From Dehalococcoidia bacterium (GTDB taxonomy: Bacteria; Chloroflexota; Dehalococcoidia; DSTF01; JACRBR01): DNA of 64,000 bases. The stretch is from NCBI GenBank assembly GCA_021731085.1, contig JAKFYB010000039.1, forward strand, positions 1 through 64,000. Direction: 5' to 3'. The position numbers and the translations under genes are program-made. Below are positions 26,504 through 34,483 of this stretch, in pieces (positions within the stretch are counted from its first letter, which is position 1; every line of letters starts with the position of its first letter). The notes below the pieces were generated by a model. That model was given only the letters and a program-made list of their open reading frames with translations. It searched no databases and was not told the DNA's origin.

Positions 26504-27058
26504 ATGTCCGAGAAACCCGATCGCATTCACGTCACAGGCGGGCCCGGGAGCGGGAAGACGCGCCTCGCGAAGCGCCTCGCAGGTGAGCGCTCGATACCCA
26601 TGCATGACCTCGATGGGCTATTGCTCGCCATCGGTGAACACGTCGAGGGCATCAACGCTGACGGCGCCATCTCGAAACTCGCTGAGATGCCGCAGTGGGC
26701 AAGCGAAGGTGTGTATGTCACATGGTCGCAGCCGCTTCTCGAAGCCGCCGCCGTGATCGTGTGGCTCGACCCGCCGTGGCGCGTCGCATCGTACAGGATC
26801 GTCGCGCGCCATGTGCGGCTCGAGCTTGCGCGCCAGAACCGCTTTCCCGGATGGCGACGGTTGTATCGGTTTTGGCGGTGGTCGGCGCATTTCTACGACG
26901 ACAGCAACGAAGCGACCATCAACCGCTACGGGGCGCCCAACACGCGGTCAGCGCTGGAAGCGGGGCTGGCGCCGTATCAAGAGAAGATCGTCGTGTGTCG
27001 GACGAACGACGAGATCGAGGAGTTCGTCCAGCGAACAGCACCTCGAACGGGCGCTTAG
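26504..27058 (+). CDS. Small P-loop NTPase (adenylate-kinase-like)
   Basis: The 184-residue product has a Walker A motif GGPGSGKT (about 12-19) and MHDLDGLLLA soon after. A Trp/Arg-rich region follows (NRFPGWRRLYRFWRWSAHFYDD) where a lid would be. It matches the topology-modulation/adenylate-kinase-like family of uncertain substrate. Its last 4 bases overlap the convergent monooxygenase gene, so their 3' ends interfere. Confidence 0.75.
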   Translation: MSEKPDRIHVTGGPGSGKTRLAKRLAGERSIPMHDLDGLLLAIGEHVEGINADGAISKLAEMPQWASEGVYVTWSQPLLEAAAVIVWLDPPWRVASYRIVARHVRLELARQNRFPGWRRLYRFWRWSAHFYDDSNEATINRYGAPNTRSALEAGLAPYQEKIVVCRTNDEIEEFVQRTAPRTGA

Positions 27059-27963
27059 TCTTCGAACGCGGTGAACAACTCTTCGAACGCCTTCATCTGG
27101 CCGCCGCTGGCGCTTGACGGCACGAGGATCGGTGTTCGGACGCCGGCGGCATACCACTGCTCGACGCCTTCGCGCACTTCGGCGGCGCTACCGTAGAGCG
27201 TGACGTCGGAGAGCCACTTATCGGACATGAGCGACGGGATCTTGTCGATGGCGTTGTCCTGCATCGCGTCCTGGATGGCGCGCATCTCCTCTTCGTAGCC
27301 GGCCTCCACCCAGTAGTTGCGGTAGTTCGGCAGCACGACGTAGCCGGTGAGCGTCTTGCGCATGACCGCGGCCGCAGCCTCGCGGTCGTCGCTCACACAT
27401 GTCGGGATCATGTCACCGATGAAGAAAGCGTCACTGTTGCGCTTGTCGGCGGGCAGTAGCGAAAGCGAGTGCGCCATCCGCGATCGCGAGCCGTTTGCCC
27501 ATACCGCGCCCTCCGCGATCTCGGCCGAAAGCTCAAGCATCTTGTCACGCAGCGTGGCGAGCACGATCGGGGGCAGCTCGCCCGCGCCCTGTTGCGACGC
27601 CGTGCGCACCTGCTCAACAAAGTTCCGGATGTCCGACAGCGGCTTGCCCGGCTTGATGCGCAGGCGCTGGTGTACGGGCCCGTGCGTGACGCCGATGCCG
27701 AACCAGAAGCGCCCGCCGGACAGTTCGTGGATCAGCGACGCTTGCCCCGCGAAGTCGGACGGCTGCCGCAGGTAGATCGGCTGCACCGTCGTCCCGAAGG
27801 AGATGTGATCCGTCTCCAGCGCGAGCGCCACACCCAGCCCCATCGCATCGCCGAATGATGGCATGTAGATGCCCGAGAACCCGCGTTTCTCGATCTCCTT
27901 CGCGAGCTCGATCGTAGCTTTGCGGCGTCCGGGCACGGCGGCGAGTGAGAGCGCTGGTTTCAC
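27055..27963 (-). CDS. LLM-class (F420/flavin) oxidoreductase
   Basis: The ~302-residue product is luciferase-like: KPALSLAAVPGRRKATIELAKEIEKRGFSGIYMP, FGTTVQPIYLRQPSDFAGQASLIHELSGGRFWFGIGVTHG, and the late VREGVEQWYAAGVRTPILVP. It lacks the extension found in the gene at 19020. GTG at 27963, preceded by AGAGAGG, is the best start; an upstream ATG at 28023 has no such site and lacks homology. The cofactor could be F420 or FMN. It is not in an evident operon. Confidence 0.85.
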   Translation of the reverse strand: MKPALSLAAVPGRRKATIELAKEIEKRGFSGIYMPSFGDAMGLGVALALETDHISFGTTVQPIYLRQPSDFAGQASLIHELSGGRFWFGIGVTHGPVHQRLRIKPGKPLSDIRNFVEQVRTASQQGAGELPPIVLATLRDKMLELSAEIAEGAVWANGSRSRMAHSLSLLPADKRNSDAFFIGDMIPTCVSDDREAAAAVMRKTLTGYVVLPNYRNYWVEAGYEEEMRAIQDAMQDNAIDKIPSLMSDKWLSDVTLYGSAAEVREGVEQWYAAGVRTPILVPSSASGGQMKAFEELFTAFED

Positions 27964-28055
27964 GACTGGTGCCTCTCTGTAACGGTGTTGTGATGTCGTC
28001 TGACTTAGGATGCTTGAGTGCAATCGCTAAGTCTAGTGAGGCGGGTGAGGTACGT

Positions 28056-28508
28056 ATGCCCGGCGATACCGATGTTCGCGCGCAGGAGTCTGCGGAAGAG
28101 GATGCGCTGATTGTCGAGTACCGAGATGTGCTCGCGGAATTGACGCTGCTCACAACGGTTTCGGTACTGCTGTTCGGGTTCCTGCTGGCGAATGCCCGTA
28201 GCTTCGAGGATTCACGGCTCGAAGAGTGGGTGTTTGCGGCGGCGGTCGTGCTGGTGGCGAGCGCCACGCTCGTGTTCATTGTTCCGGTGGCGTACCACCA
28301 CTACCAGTTTCCATACCGCAACTTCGCGAAGTTTCAGGCGCGTAGCCACCGCTGGGTACTGATGGGGTTGCCGTTGTTGGCTGCCGGGTTCTACCTGAGC
28401 CTGACCTTGGCGATATGGGCGCTGTTCGATGTGTTTGCTCCGGCTGTTGCGGCGCTGCCTATTGTGGCGGCCGCCATCGGATTTGCCGTCAGAAAGGGTG
28501 AACTGTGA
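28056..28508 (+). CDS. DUF6328-family membrane protein
   Basis: The 150-residue product has four predicted membrane helices (about 35-52, 62-85, 105-130 and 128-147). The cytoplasmic start includes EEDALIVEYRDVLAELTLLTTVSVLLFGFLL, the family signature, and VAYHHYQFPYRN after helix 2. These small proteins are widespread in Actinobacteria and Chloroflexota and have no known function. ATG at 28056 is preferred. GGTGAGG lies upstream. Confidence 0.72.
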   Translation: MPGDTDVRAQESAEEDALIVEYRDVLAELTLLTTVSVLLFGFLLANARSFEDSRLEEWVFAAAVVLVASATLVFIVPVAYHHYQFPYRNFAKFQARSHRWVLMGLPLLAAGFYLSLTLAIWALFDVFAPAVAALPIVAAAIGFAVRKGEL

Positions 28509-28523
28509 CCCGTCGCGCGCACG

Positions 28524-29288
28524 TCAGGCGAGTTTCTTCGCCATCACGACGTACGACCCCGCCTCACCCTCAACCGCAAAGCCCGCGGCTTCGTACATCG
28601 GCACAGTGCCGTGATACGCCCGCGCGGCCGAGGTCGCCTCTCGCGGCGGCAGCGCCCGGGCCCGCGTCATGCCCTGCGAGCGAAGAGCATCACAGGCTGC
28701 GCCCAGGAGGCGCTTGGCGAGCCCTTGCCCGCGGTACGACGGCGCGACGTTGAAGCAAACGATCGCGCCCGTCGTCCCTTCCTCCGGGTCGTTCTTATCT
28801 ACGTACTCGGCAAGCGCCGGCAGCGTCGGCATCGGCGCGGCGTGGCACCAGCCGATCACCTTGCCGTCGAGGTACGCCATCAACCCGTGCGATTCGCCGG
28901 CCTTGATGCTCTGTTCCTTCGCATCTCGGTTTTGCTGTGGCGTACGGGTCTCCCAGTCGGGGCCGTGCTCGGCGTTGTAGAAGAAGCAGTAGCAGCGCGC
29001 CCAGGCCGGGTTGTCGGCGAAGGCGTCGCGGTCGAAGAACGTGAGGAAGTCCTTGGCGCGCTCCGGCGTCAGCGGCTTGATCTCGATCGCGTCGGCGTCG
29101 ATCGCGCTCGTCGAGCCATCCCAGGATGTGACGCGGCTCTGGTGCGCCTCCATCATCGGGCGGAGCATGGCTTCGGTGAACTTCATCTCGGGATGCGCGG
29201 CGTCCGAGTGTGCAAGCATCGCCCTAACGATGTCTTCGCCATCAGCCGCTTGGACACGGGCGCCGCAGATGCAGTTGAGTACACGCAT
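28524..29288 (-). CDS. GNAT acetyltransferase with N-terminal DUF1059-like segment
   Basis: The 254-residue product has two parts. Residues 1-60 (LNCICGARVQAADGEDIVRAMLAHSDAAHPEM) resemble the small Cys/His DUF1059 module: two Cys and two His that could hold a metal. Residues ~68-254 are a GNAT domain with IVCFNVAPSYRGQGLAKRLLGAACDALRS as the acetyl-CoA loop (RGQGLA at about 185-190). The fusion is unusual and could let the enzyme sense or bind metal or a partner. The substrate is unknown. Confidence 0.82.
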   Translation of the reverse strand: MRVLNCICGARVQAADGEDIVRAMLAHSDAAHPEMKFTEAMLRPMMEAHQSRVTSWDGSTSAIDADAIEIKPLTPERAKDFLTFFDRDAFADNPAWARCYCFFYNAEHGPDWETRTPQQNRDAKEQSIKAGESHGLMAYLDGKVIGWCHAAPMPTLPALAEYVDKNDPEEGTTGAIVCFNVAPSYRGQGLAKRLLGAACDALRSQGMTRARALPPREATSAARAYHGTVPMYEAAGFAVEGEAGSYVVMAKKLA

Positions 29289-29369
29289 GGTGTTAGGTTA
29301 TCGCGCCGGTGGGTGCGGCACGCAAGCGTCATCGTGACAACGTTGTGACAGTAGGTGGGGAGACGAACC

Positions 29370-30005
29370 TCAGACTGCCGCAGGACGGCGCGGGTTCAGC
29401 ACAGCGCACACGCGCTTGATCGTTTTCGACACCTTGGGTCGCGAGCGCCACCAGCGGTACATCGTCGAGTGACGGTACCAGTAGTCCGACCACAGGTGCA
29501 TTCCGCCGAGCGTCGAGCGGGCGGCCGTGCGCGGCGTCCAGGCGAGCGTGAGCTTCGGGACGTCTTCGTACAGCGGGCGCGGCGCGAGATCGAGGTTGCC
29601 TTCGACGAGCGCGATCGCGAACTGCGCTACGGCTGCGTCCTCTTCCTTCTCTTCGCGCGAGATCGTCAGGTGCTCGGCCGGGTACTCGATCTTGGCGTCG
29701 ATGGGCTCGTGCATCTGGCCGATGATCAGCCGTGCGACGATGCGCGAGTAGGCGCGGTGCCGCTCTTCGTCGTCGAGGCGTGAGGCGATCAGCGCTTCCA
29801 TTCCGCGGCCGGAGGTTAGCAGAATCGCGTCGGCGTCCTGCAGTTCGGCGGAATCATCGCAAACAACGCCCATCTCCTGCAGGATCGATCGCAGGCGCTT
29901 CACGCCAACGACGTGATCTTGCTCCGACGGCAGGCGTCGCAAGCGCTCGCGCAGTTGGCGGCGGGTGTCGTCGAGAGGCAGCAGCGTCATTGTGTCGCCC
30001 GTCAT
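29370..30005 (-). CDS. Degenerate ImmA/IrrE-like protein
   Basis: The 211-residue product is encoded directly after an XRE regulator and overlaps it by 4 bases (ATGA). That is the layout of ImmA/IrrE-type metallopeptidase regulators. A helix with DDEERHRAYSRIVARLIIGQ stands where the HEXXH helix should be, and SREEKEEDAAVAQFAIALV resembles the later E-x-x-A-(N/D)-x-F-A block. The zinc-binding HEXXH is absent, so it is probably inactive as a protease or binds nothing. A role as a partner or ligand sensor for the regulator is likely. Assignment rests on context and weak motif resemblance. Confidence 0.5.
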   Translation of the reverse strand: MTGDTMTLLPLDDTRRQLRERLRRLPSEQDHVVGVKRLRSILQEMGVVCDDSAELQDADAILLTSGRGMEALIASRLDDEERHRAYSRIVARLIIGQMHEPIDAKIEYPAEHLTISREEKEEDAAVAQFAIALVEGNLDLAPRPLYEDVPKLTLAWTPRTAARSTLGGMHLWSDYWYRHSTMYRWWRSRPKVSKTIKRVCAVLNPRRPAAV

Positions 30006-30451
30006 CGCGTGTGCTCCATGACGGGCGGCGTGGCCAGCGGTTCAGGCGAGACGCCGAGAAGGTGCCAGAGCATCCTTCTCCGAAGGACCATCTGGTCGGG
30101 CGAGGACATCGCGCGGAACTTTCGCAGCAACAGGTCGAACTGCTTCATGTCGCCGGTCGTCCATGGCAGCGAATAGCCACCGAGTTCGAGCATCTCGTGA
30201 AGGTGGCCGGAGCTCAGCGCGTCACAGCACAGCGCCCAGCCGACCATGCGCTCCAGCGACAGCGGCACTTCGCCCTGCCCCTGCTCGTAACGTGAGACCA
30301 TCGACTGGCTGATATGGAAGCCCAGCTCGTCCATCTCGTACGCAAGCTGTGCCTGCGAGCGCTCCCGCCCGCGCATCTGGCGCAGGCCATCACCCACGCG
30401 GCTGCGGATTGCGTCCCAACGGGCGATCTGGACTTCGTCGCGCTCTGGCAT
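30002..30451 (-). CDS. XRE-family helix-turn-helix regulator
   Basis: The 149-residue product has an N-terminal HTH (about residues 15-75). The landmarks are RVGDGLRQMRGRERSQAQLAYEMDELGFHISQSMVSRYEQGQGEVPLSLERMVGWALCCDA. SMVSRYEQG is the recognition helix with its usual Ser/Arg/Tyr-Glu. A C-terminal helical region of about 70 residues may bind the ImmA-like partner. The two are an operon. Such pairs commonly control mobile-element or stress genes, but no mobile element is visible next to them. Confidence 0.85.
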   Translation of the reverse strand: MPERDEVQIARWDAIRSRVGDGLRQMRGRERSQAQLAYEMDELGFHISQSMVSRYEQGQGEVPLSLERMVGWALCCDALSSGHLHEMLELGGYSLPWTTGDMKQFDLLLRKFRAMSSPDQMVLRRRMLWHLLGVSPEPLATPPVMEHTR

Positions 30452-30616
30452 GGGCGTAGTGTACCGCCGGGGCGGTTGCGGGCGCGATATTTCGTGTGCA
30501 TATCAGGGCGTCAGTTGGTGACTGAATGCGAGGCTGGATGCTTGAAATTGGAAGCTGGCATGCCTCGTGCGGCGCCAAGCGTCCAGCGTCCAGTCTCTGA
30601 GCCTCCAGCGTCCAGC
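30452..30616. repeat. Spacer with short direct repeats
   Basis: Repeated GCGTCCAGCGTCCAG-like sequence (about 30580-30617) lies between the XRE gene and the beta-lactamase-fold gene. No gene was seen. Confidence 0.4.
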
Positions 30617-31996
30617 TTACGGATACCCGTAGCGGCCCACGAACCACGCATAGGCGTACGCGGCGATCTCCTGAGCAACAGGGATCGCCGTGTATTTCGC
30701 CGGCAGGTACTGCGAGTAGAAGGAGATGGCGTACCCGTAGCGTTGGCCGCCGCGTTCGAACCAGACGATGCCGATGTCGTTGTCCGCCCAGCCCTGCTCG
30801 TAGAGGAAGCCGTTCTTGTGCGACTGGATCGCGTCGTAGCCGGCGCTGCCGATGATGTATTGCAGCCCTGGCTTCACGAGCGTCATCTTCTGTAGCAGGT
30901 AGTCGCGCCACTGCGGGTTGACGACCTGGCCGTCCCAGAGCGCGCGCAGCCCCCGGTTCGCGTCGAGCGCCGTGATCGAGTTGTTGATCCCGCCTGCGAG
31001 CGACTCGTGCGGGTACGCCGGCGGGTGATCCATAAAGGTGCTGCCCATGCCGAGCGACTGCATCATCGCGTTGACCGCGTTGATGCCGCGAAACAGATCA
31101 CCCGCGCCAACCCACTCCTTCATAAGGCGTCGTGCGGTGATCGGGTCAGAGCGGTTGATCGTCTGGCCGATGAGATCCCCCGGCACGGGCTCTGTGTAGA
31201 GCCCCGCCTGTAGCCCTTGCACGACGGCCATCAGTGCGAACAGATTCAGCGTGCAGCCCGGAAGCCGTCGGTCGTTGCCGTTGACGTCGATCGTCTCGCC
31301 CGTCTGCAGATCCGTGATCGCAACGGCGACGTTCAGACGCGCATTGAGGATCGCGCCTCCGATCTGATCGCGGAGCGCCAGCATGTCGGTTGTCGCAGGC
31401 GGTGTGTATGCGGCGGGATCGCAGATCGGCGTGTAGAAGCTCGAGCCGTAGCTCGGCGCCCAGGCCGAACCCGTCCACGTATTGATACGCGCGGTATGGC
31501 TCGTGCCCTGCCGCACCCCGTCGAGCATAAAGCCCCACGCGTCCTTCCCGACCTGCCCCACGTTCACGTACGTGCCAGGCGCAAAGTTGTTGTTGTAGAT
31601 ACTGAGGTCGACAAACTGCGGCCCCACGCGCGCCGAGTTCCACAGCAAGAACACGCGCACGGAGTTCGCGCCTGTGCCAGTGCACTCCATCGCGTAGATT
31701 TCGGGCGGCGCCGCTGCGGGGTAACTCCACGGAACAGGTGGCGTCGGCGCCGCTTTCGGTGTCGCAGTGACCTGCGGCGTTGCGCTGACCTTCGGTGTCG
31801 CCGTTCTCGTTGCCGTGCGCGTGAACGGATTCGTTCCGCTGTTGCCCGCGCTCGCCGAGTCACCGCTGTTTGCGTAGACGATGCCGAGCGATGCGGCAGC
31901 TGCGGCGATAAGTACAAGACCCGCTATGAGCTTCACTGCGTTGGACCTTCCTGCCCTTGTCGCCGTCTCGCGTCCGGGCGCGAGCATTCTTTCCAT
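30617..31996 (-). CDS. Exported class A beta-lactamase-fold protein without SxxK
   Basis: The 459-residue product has an N-terminal membrane anchor (about 22-43), a Thr/Pro linker and a beta-sandwich-like segment (~98-195). From ~205 it has a serine-beta-lactamase-related domain: AVAITDLQTGETIDVNGNDRRLP then GCTLNLFALMAVVQ. At the place of the Ser-x-x-Lys catalytic pair it reads CTLN (residues 248-251). The SDN-like motif reads SDP (283-285) and the KTG-like motif HKNG (393-396). Catalytic Ser and Lys are therefore lost, so beta-lactam hydrolysis is unlikely. Binding or a different chemistry through Cys248 is possible. The domain end shows the YGYAISFYSQYLP strand. Confidence 0.7.
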   Translation of the reverse strand: MERMLAPGRETATRAGRSNAVKLIAGLVLIAAAAASLGIVYANSGDSASAGNSGTNPFTRTATRTATPKVSATPQVTATPKAAPTPPVPWSYPAAAPPEIYAMECTGTGANSVRVFLLWNSARVGPQFVDLSIYNNNFAPGTYVNVGQVGKDAWGFMLDGVRQGTSHTARINTWTGSAWAPSYGSSFYTPICDPAAYTPPATTDMLALRDQIGGAILNARLNVAVAITDLQTGETIDVNGNDRRLPGCTLNLFALMAVVQGLQAGLYTEPVPGDLIGQTINRSDPITARRLMKEWVGAGDLFRGINAVNAMMQSLGMGSTFMDHPPAYPHESLAGGINNSITALDANRGLRALWDGQVVNPQWRDYLLQKMTLVKPGLQYIIGSAGYDAIQSHKNGFLYEQGWADNDIGIVWFERGGQRYGYAISFYSQYLPAKYTAIPVAQEIAAYAYAWFVGRYGYP

Positions 31997-32032
31997 AGAC
32001 CGACGAGCGCGCCGCTGCTAGGCTGCGCCACC

Positions 32033-32464
32033 ATGAGTATCGAACTGCGCGTCCGCCGCCTGCACCCCAACGCACAGATGCCGGTGCGCGCCACCGAGGC
32101 CGCGACAGGCTTCGACCTGTACGCATGCCTGAGCGAGCCCGTCATTCTCACGCAGACGCCGCAGAAAATACCCTGTGGCCTCGCAATCGAATTCCCCTAC
32201 GGGTACGACGTACAGGTCCGGCCGCGGTCAGGTCTGTCGTCGAAGGGGGTTGGGGTCGCGTTCGGTACGGTGGACGCAGATTACCGCGGCGAGCTCTTAG
32301 TCACCATGTATACCTTCGGAAGTTTGGAGACGTACGAGCTTCAGGACGGCGACAGGATCGCCCAAATGGTTGTCGCGCCCCTCGCGCATGCCGTGACGGT
32401 CGAGGTCGCCGAGCTATCAGACACCGTTCGCGGCACCGGCGGCCACGGCTCCACCGGCCGCTAA
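32033..32464 (+). CDS. dut: dUTP diphosphatase
   Basis: The 143-residue product has the five dUTPase motifs in order. These are ATGFDLYA, RPRSGLSSKGV, GTVDADYRGEL with the catalytic Asp, RIAQMVVAPL, and the C-terminal RGTGGHGSTGR lid. It hydrolyses dUTP to dUMP, keeping uracil out of DNA. Length fits trimeric dUTPases. ATG 32033 is the start chosen by homology; there is no strong Shine-Dalgarno. It diverges from the beta-lactamase-fold gene. Confidence 0.95.
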   Translation: MSIELRVRRLHPNAQMPVRATEAATGFDLYACLSEPVILTQTPQKIPCGLAIEFPYGYDVQVRPRSGLSSKGVGVAFGTVDADYRGELLVTMYTFGSLETYELQDGDRIAQMVVAPLAHAVTVEVAELSDTVRGTGGHGSTGR

Positions 32465-32494
32465 GCAGGGGCCACACTCCGCGCTTCTTCCGAT

Positions 32495-32990
32495 CCGGAG
32501 CGCGGGCTTTCAGCCCGCGTCGTCGCCCAGCGCGATGGCCAGCAGCGACAGCGCCACCGCACATCGAGTAGGGGCGCTGCCCTGCCGCGCCCTCGCCGTC
32601 ACGAAGCAGATGGGAATGCCGGAGCGCGGCTTTCAGGCGGACGTCGTTGCCAGCCACCGAGATCCGGAGCGCGGGCTCAGCCCGCGTCGTCGTGAGCGTA
32701 GGGGCTCGTAGCGACAGCGCCAGCACACACCTCGCAGGGGCGCCGCTCTGCCGCGCCCTCGCCTGTCACGAAGCAGACGGGATTGCCGGAGCGCGGGCTT
32801 TCAGCCCCCGTCGTCGTCCAGCGTAGTGGCCAGCAGCGACAGCGCCAGCACACACCCTCGCAGGGGCGCCGCTCTGCCGCGCCCTTGCCGTCGCGAAGCA
32901 GATGGGATTTTCGGAGCGCGGGCGTTCAGCCCGCGTCGCCGAGGGGCGCCGAAGCGCGCAGCGGCAGTGCTACCGCACATCGCGCTTGTG
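32495..32990. repeat. Tandem array of about 123-bp repeats
   Basis: Units begin with CCGGAGCGCGGGC(TTT)CAGCCCGCG near 32495, 32619, 32664, 32786 and 32911, so spacings are about 124, 45, 122 and 125 bases (the second unit is truncated). Each full unit also has GACAGCGCCAGCACACACC, CGCAGGGGCGCC and GTCACGAAGCAGATGGGA-type segments. The first segment of each unit is a palindrome. The array fills the gap between dut and tRNA-His. No gene is present. Confidence 0.8.
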
Positions 32991-33105
32991 TCCCTCAAAG
33001 CGCCGTTGATACACTAATCGCAGGTTCGGACGGCGACGGCGTTCGGCCCTGCGTGTGGCACCTAAGCGCGCGCAGGGCATTTTTGTCGCCATTCCAGTCT
33101 CGTGT

Positions 33106-33182
33106 GGTGGGCGTAGCTTAGCGGTTAAAGCGCCTGGTTGTGGCCCAGGAGACCGAGGGTTCAAATCCCTTCGCTCACCCCA
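33106..33182 (+). tRNA. tRNA-His (anticodon GTG)
   Basis: The cloverleaf is complete. The acceptor stem GTGGGCG (33107-33113) pairs with CGCTCAC (33172-33178). The anticodon stem CCTGG/CCAGG holds the loop TTGTGGC with GTG at 33140-33142. The T-arm carries GGTTCAAATCC. G at 33106 is the extra 5' G(-1) that pairs with the discriminator C, the identity element of tRNA-His. CCA is encoded. Confidence 0.95.
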
Positions 33183-33219
33183 TTCCTCCCACTCACGACA
33201 TCCTCGAAAGGTAACCCCG

Positions 33220-34356
33220 ATGCCTGATGGCGACGAGCCCGTCGAACCTTCACACGCGCCGGAGCCAACCGCGTCTGAGCAATCAGCTCCGGCGGATGCC
33301 GTCACGCCCGGTGGTTACGCCTACGAAGTGGTCGACGATGACGCAAACCGGGAGGCGTTCGCACCAACGCCACCGGAACATGGTTCACGAGCCGTTCCTG
33401 TATGGGCCCTTTTCAGCGCGATGCTTGTCGTGGCGCTGATCGCCGGACTTGTCGTGTGGTTCCTCCTGCCCGGCACCGAAAGCAAGAGCGATAAGGCGTT
33501 GACGACGACAGGCGCGGGCCTGCTGAACGCGTTCACGGCAGGTGGCGAGACGACCACGACACGCTTCGAGGGTGAGGCACCGCCCGGATATCCGGAAGAT
33601 GTTCCAATGTACGACGTGGATGTCGTGTCCTCCGTCTTGCAGATCTCGGAGGCGAGCGCAGGCTACATCGTCGTCCAGCACTCAGGCGACGACCGCGACA
33701 CGATCTCGGAAGACCTCAACGCGCGCTTTAGTGAGGACTCGTGGCAGATCGACGGCGGTCAGGAGAGCACGGACGCCTCGCTGATCCAGTTCTCGAAGAC
33801 GGATGACGCCAATGTCTCCGGGATCGTGCTCCTCACGCAGTCCAAGGATGGCGAGCGCACGACGATCATCACCAGCCTGCAAGACGCAGGCGGCGCCGAC
33901 GAACCGGACGAAGCATTCGTACTCCCACCACCCCGCAACGTCCCGCCCGGCTTCCCGAGCGAACTCGTGCCCTATCCAGACTCCACACTGATCGAGACCG
34001 CGTTCCAGAAAGAGTCCGGCCGAACTTCCTACGCGCTGTCCTACCTGACCGAGGCGGACGCCGATGCCGTCGTCGAGCACTACCGCAACGCGCTCGAAGA
34101 TGCGGGCCTGACCGTCGAGGATGGCGACGCAACGACATCGCCGCTTGAAGACGCGCAGGTGCTCACGTTCTCGAACGAAGATCTCACGCTGCAGGGTGAA
34201 GTCGCCATTGGCACATTCGCCGAGGACGAGAACTACACCCGCATCGACGTCCAGGCCGGCGACGAGCGCGACGGCGAAGAGCCCGCGGACGACGACGAGG
34301 GCGCTGACGCCACACCAGAGGATGACGAGCCCACATCAGAAGCCGACGGCGAGTAA
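33220..34356 (+). CDS. Membrane-anchored protein with two repeated beta domains
   Basis: The 378-residue product has an acidic cytoplasmic start, a single helix at about 65-88 and an outer region. The outer region holds two related segments. One is around 125-195 (PPGYPEDVPMYDVDVV... SGDDRDTISEDLNARFS). The other is around 258-325 (PPGFPSELVPYPDSTLIE... YLTEADADAVVEHYRNALED). Each starts with P-P-x-[YF]-P and carries a 'y-x-l-x-y' pair of strands. The protein encoded at 42239 shows a similar module. The tail is very acidic. Function is unknown; it may bind the cell wall. The gene lies between tRNA-His and tRNA-Arg. Confidence 0.6.
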   Translation: MPDGDEPVEPSHAPEPTASEQSAPADAVTPGGYAYEVVDDDANREAFAPTPPEHGSRAVPVWALFSAMLVVALIAGLVVWFLLPGTESKSDKALTTTGAGLLNAFTAGGETTTTRFEGEAPPGYPEDVPMYDVDVVSSVLQISEASAGYIVVQHSGDDRDTISEDLNARFSEDSWQIDGGQESTDASLIQFSKTDDANVSGIVLLTQSKDGERTTIITSLQDAGGADEPDEAFVLPPPRNVPPGFPSELVPYPDSTLIETAFQKESGRTSYALSYLTEADADAVVEHYRNALEDAGLTVEDGDATTSPLEDAQVLTFSNEDLTLQGEVAIGTFAEDENYTRIDVQAGDERDGEEPADDDEGADATPEDDEPTSEADGE

Positions 34357-34398
34357 CGGCGCGAACCACCCGCGTGCGATGTTAGAATCCAACCACAA

Positions 34399-34474
34399 GC
34401 GCCCGTAGCTCAGCGGATAGAGCATCGGTCTTCGGAACCGAGGGTCGGGGGTTCGAATCCCTCCGGGCGTGCCA
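34399..34474 (+). tRNA. tRNA-Arg (anticodon TCG)
   Basis: GCGCCCG (34399-34405) pairs with CGGGCGT (34464-34470). The anticodon loop CTTCGGA (34430-34436) puts TCG at 34432-34434, which reads CGA codons. GGTTCGAATCC is the T-loop region. The discriminator is G and the 3' CCA is encoded. Confidence 0.93.
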
Positions 34475-34483
34475 CCTATCCTT

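Noticed and set aside
32495-32990. Regularly spaced palindromes that suggest a CRISPR array
   Set aside because: Units are about 123 bp, the 'spacers' are themselves repeated, and there are no cas genes. It is a tandem repeat.
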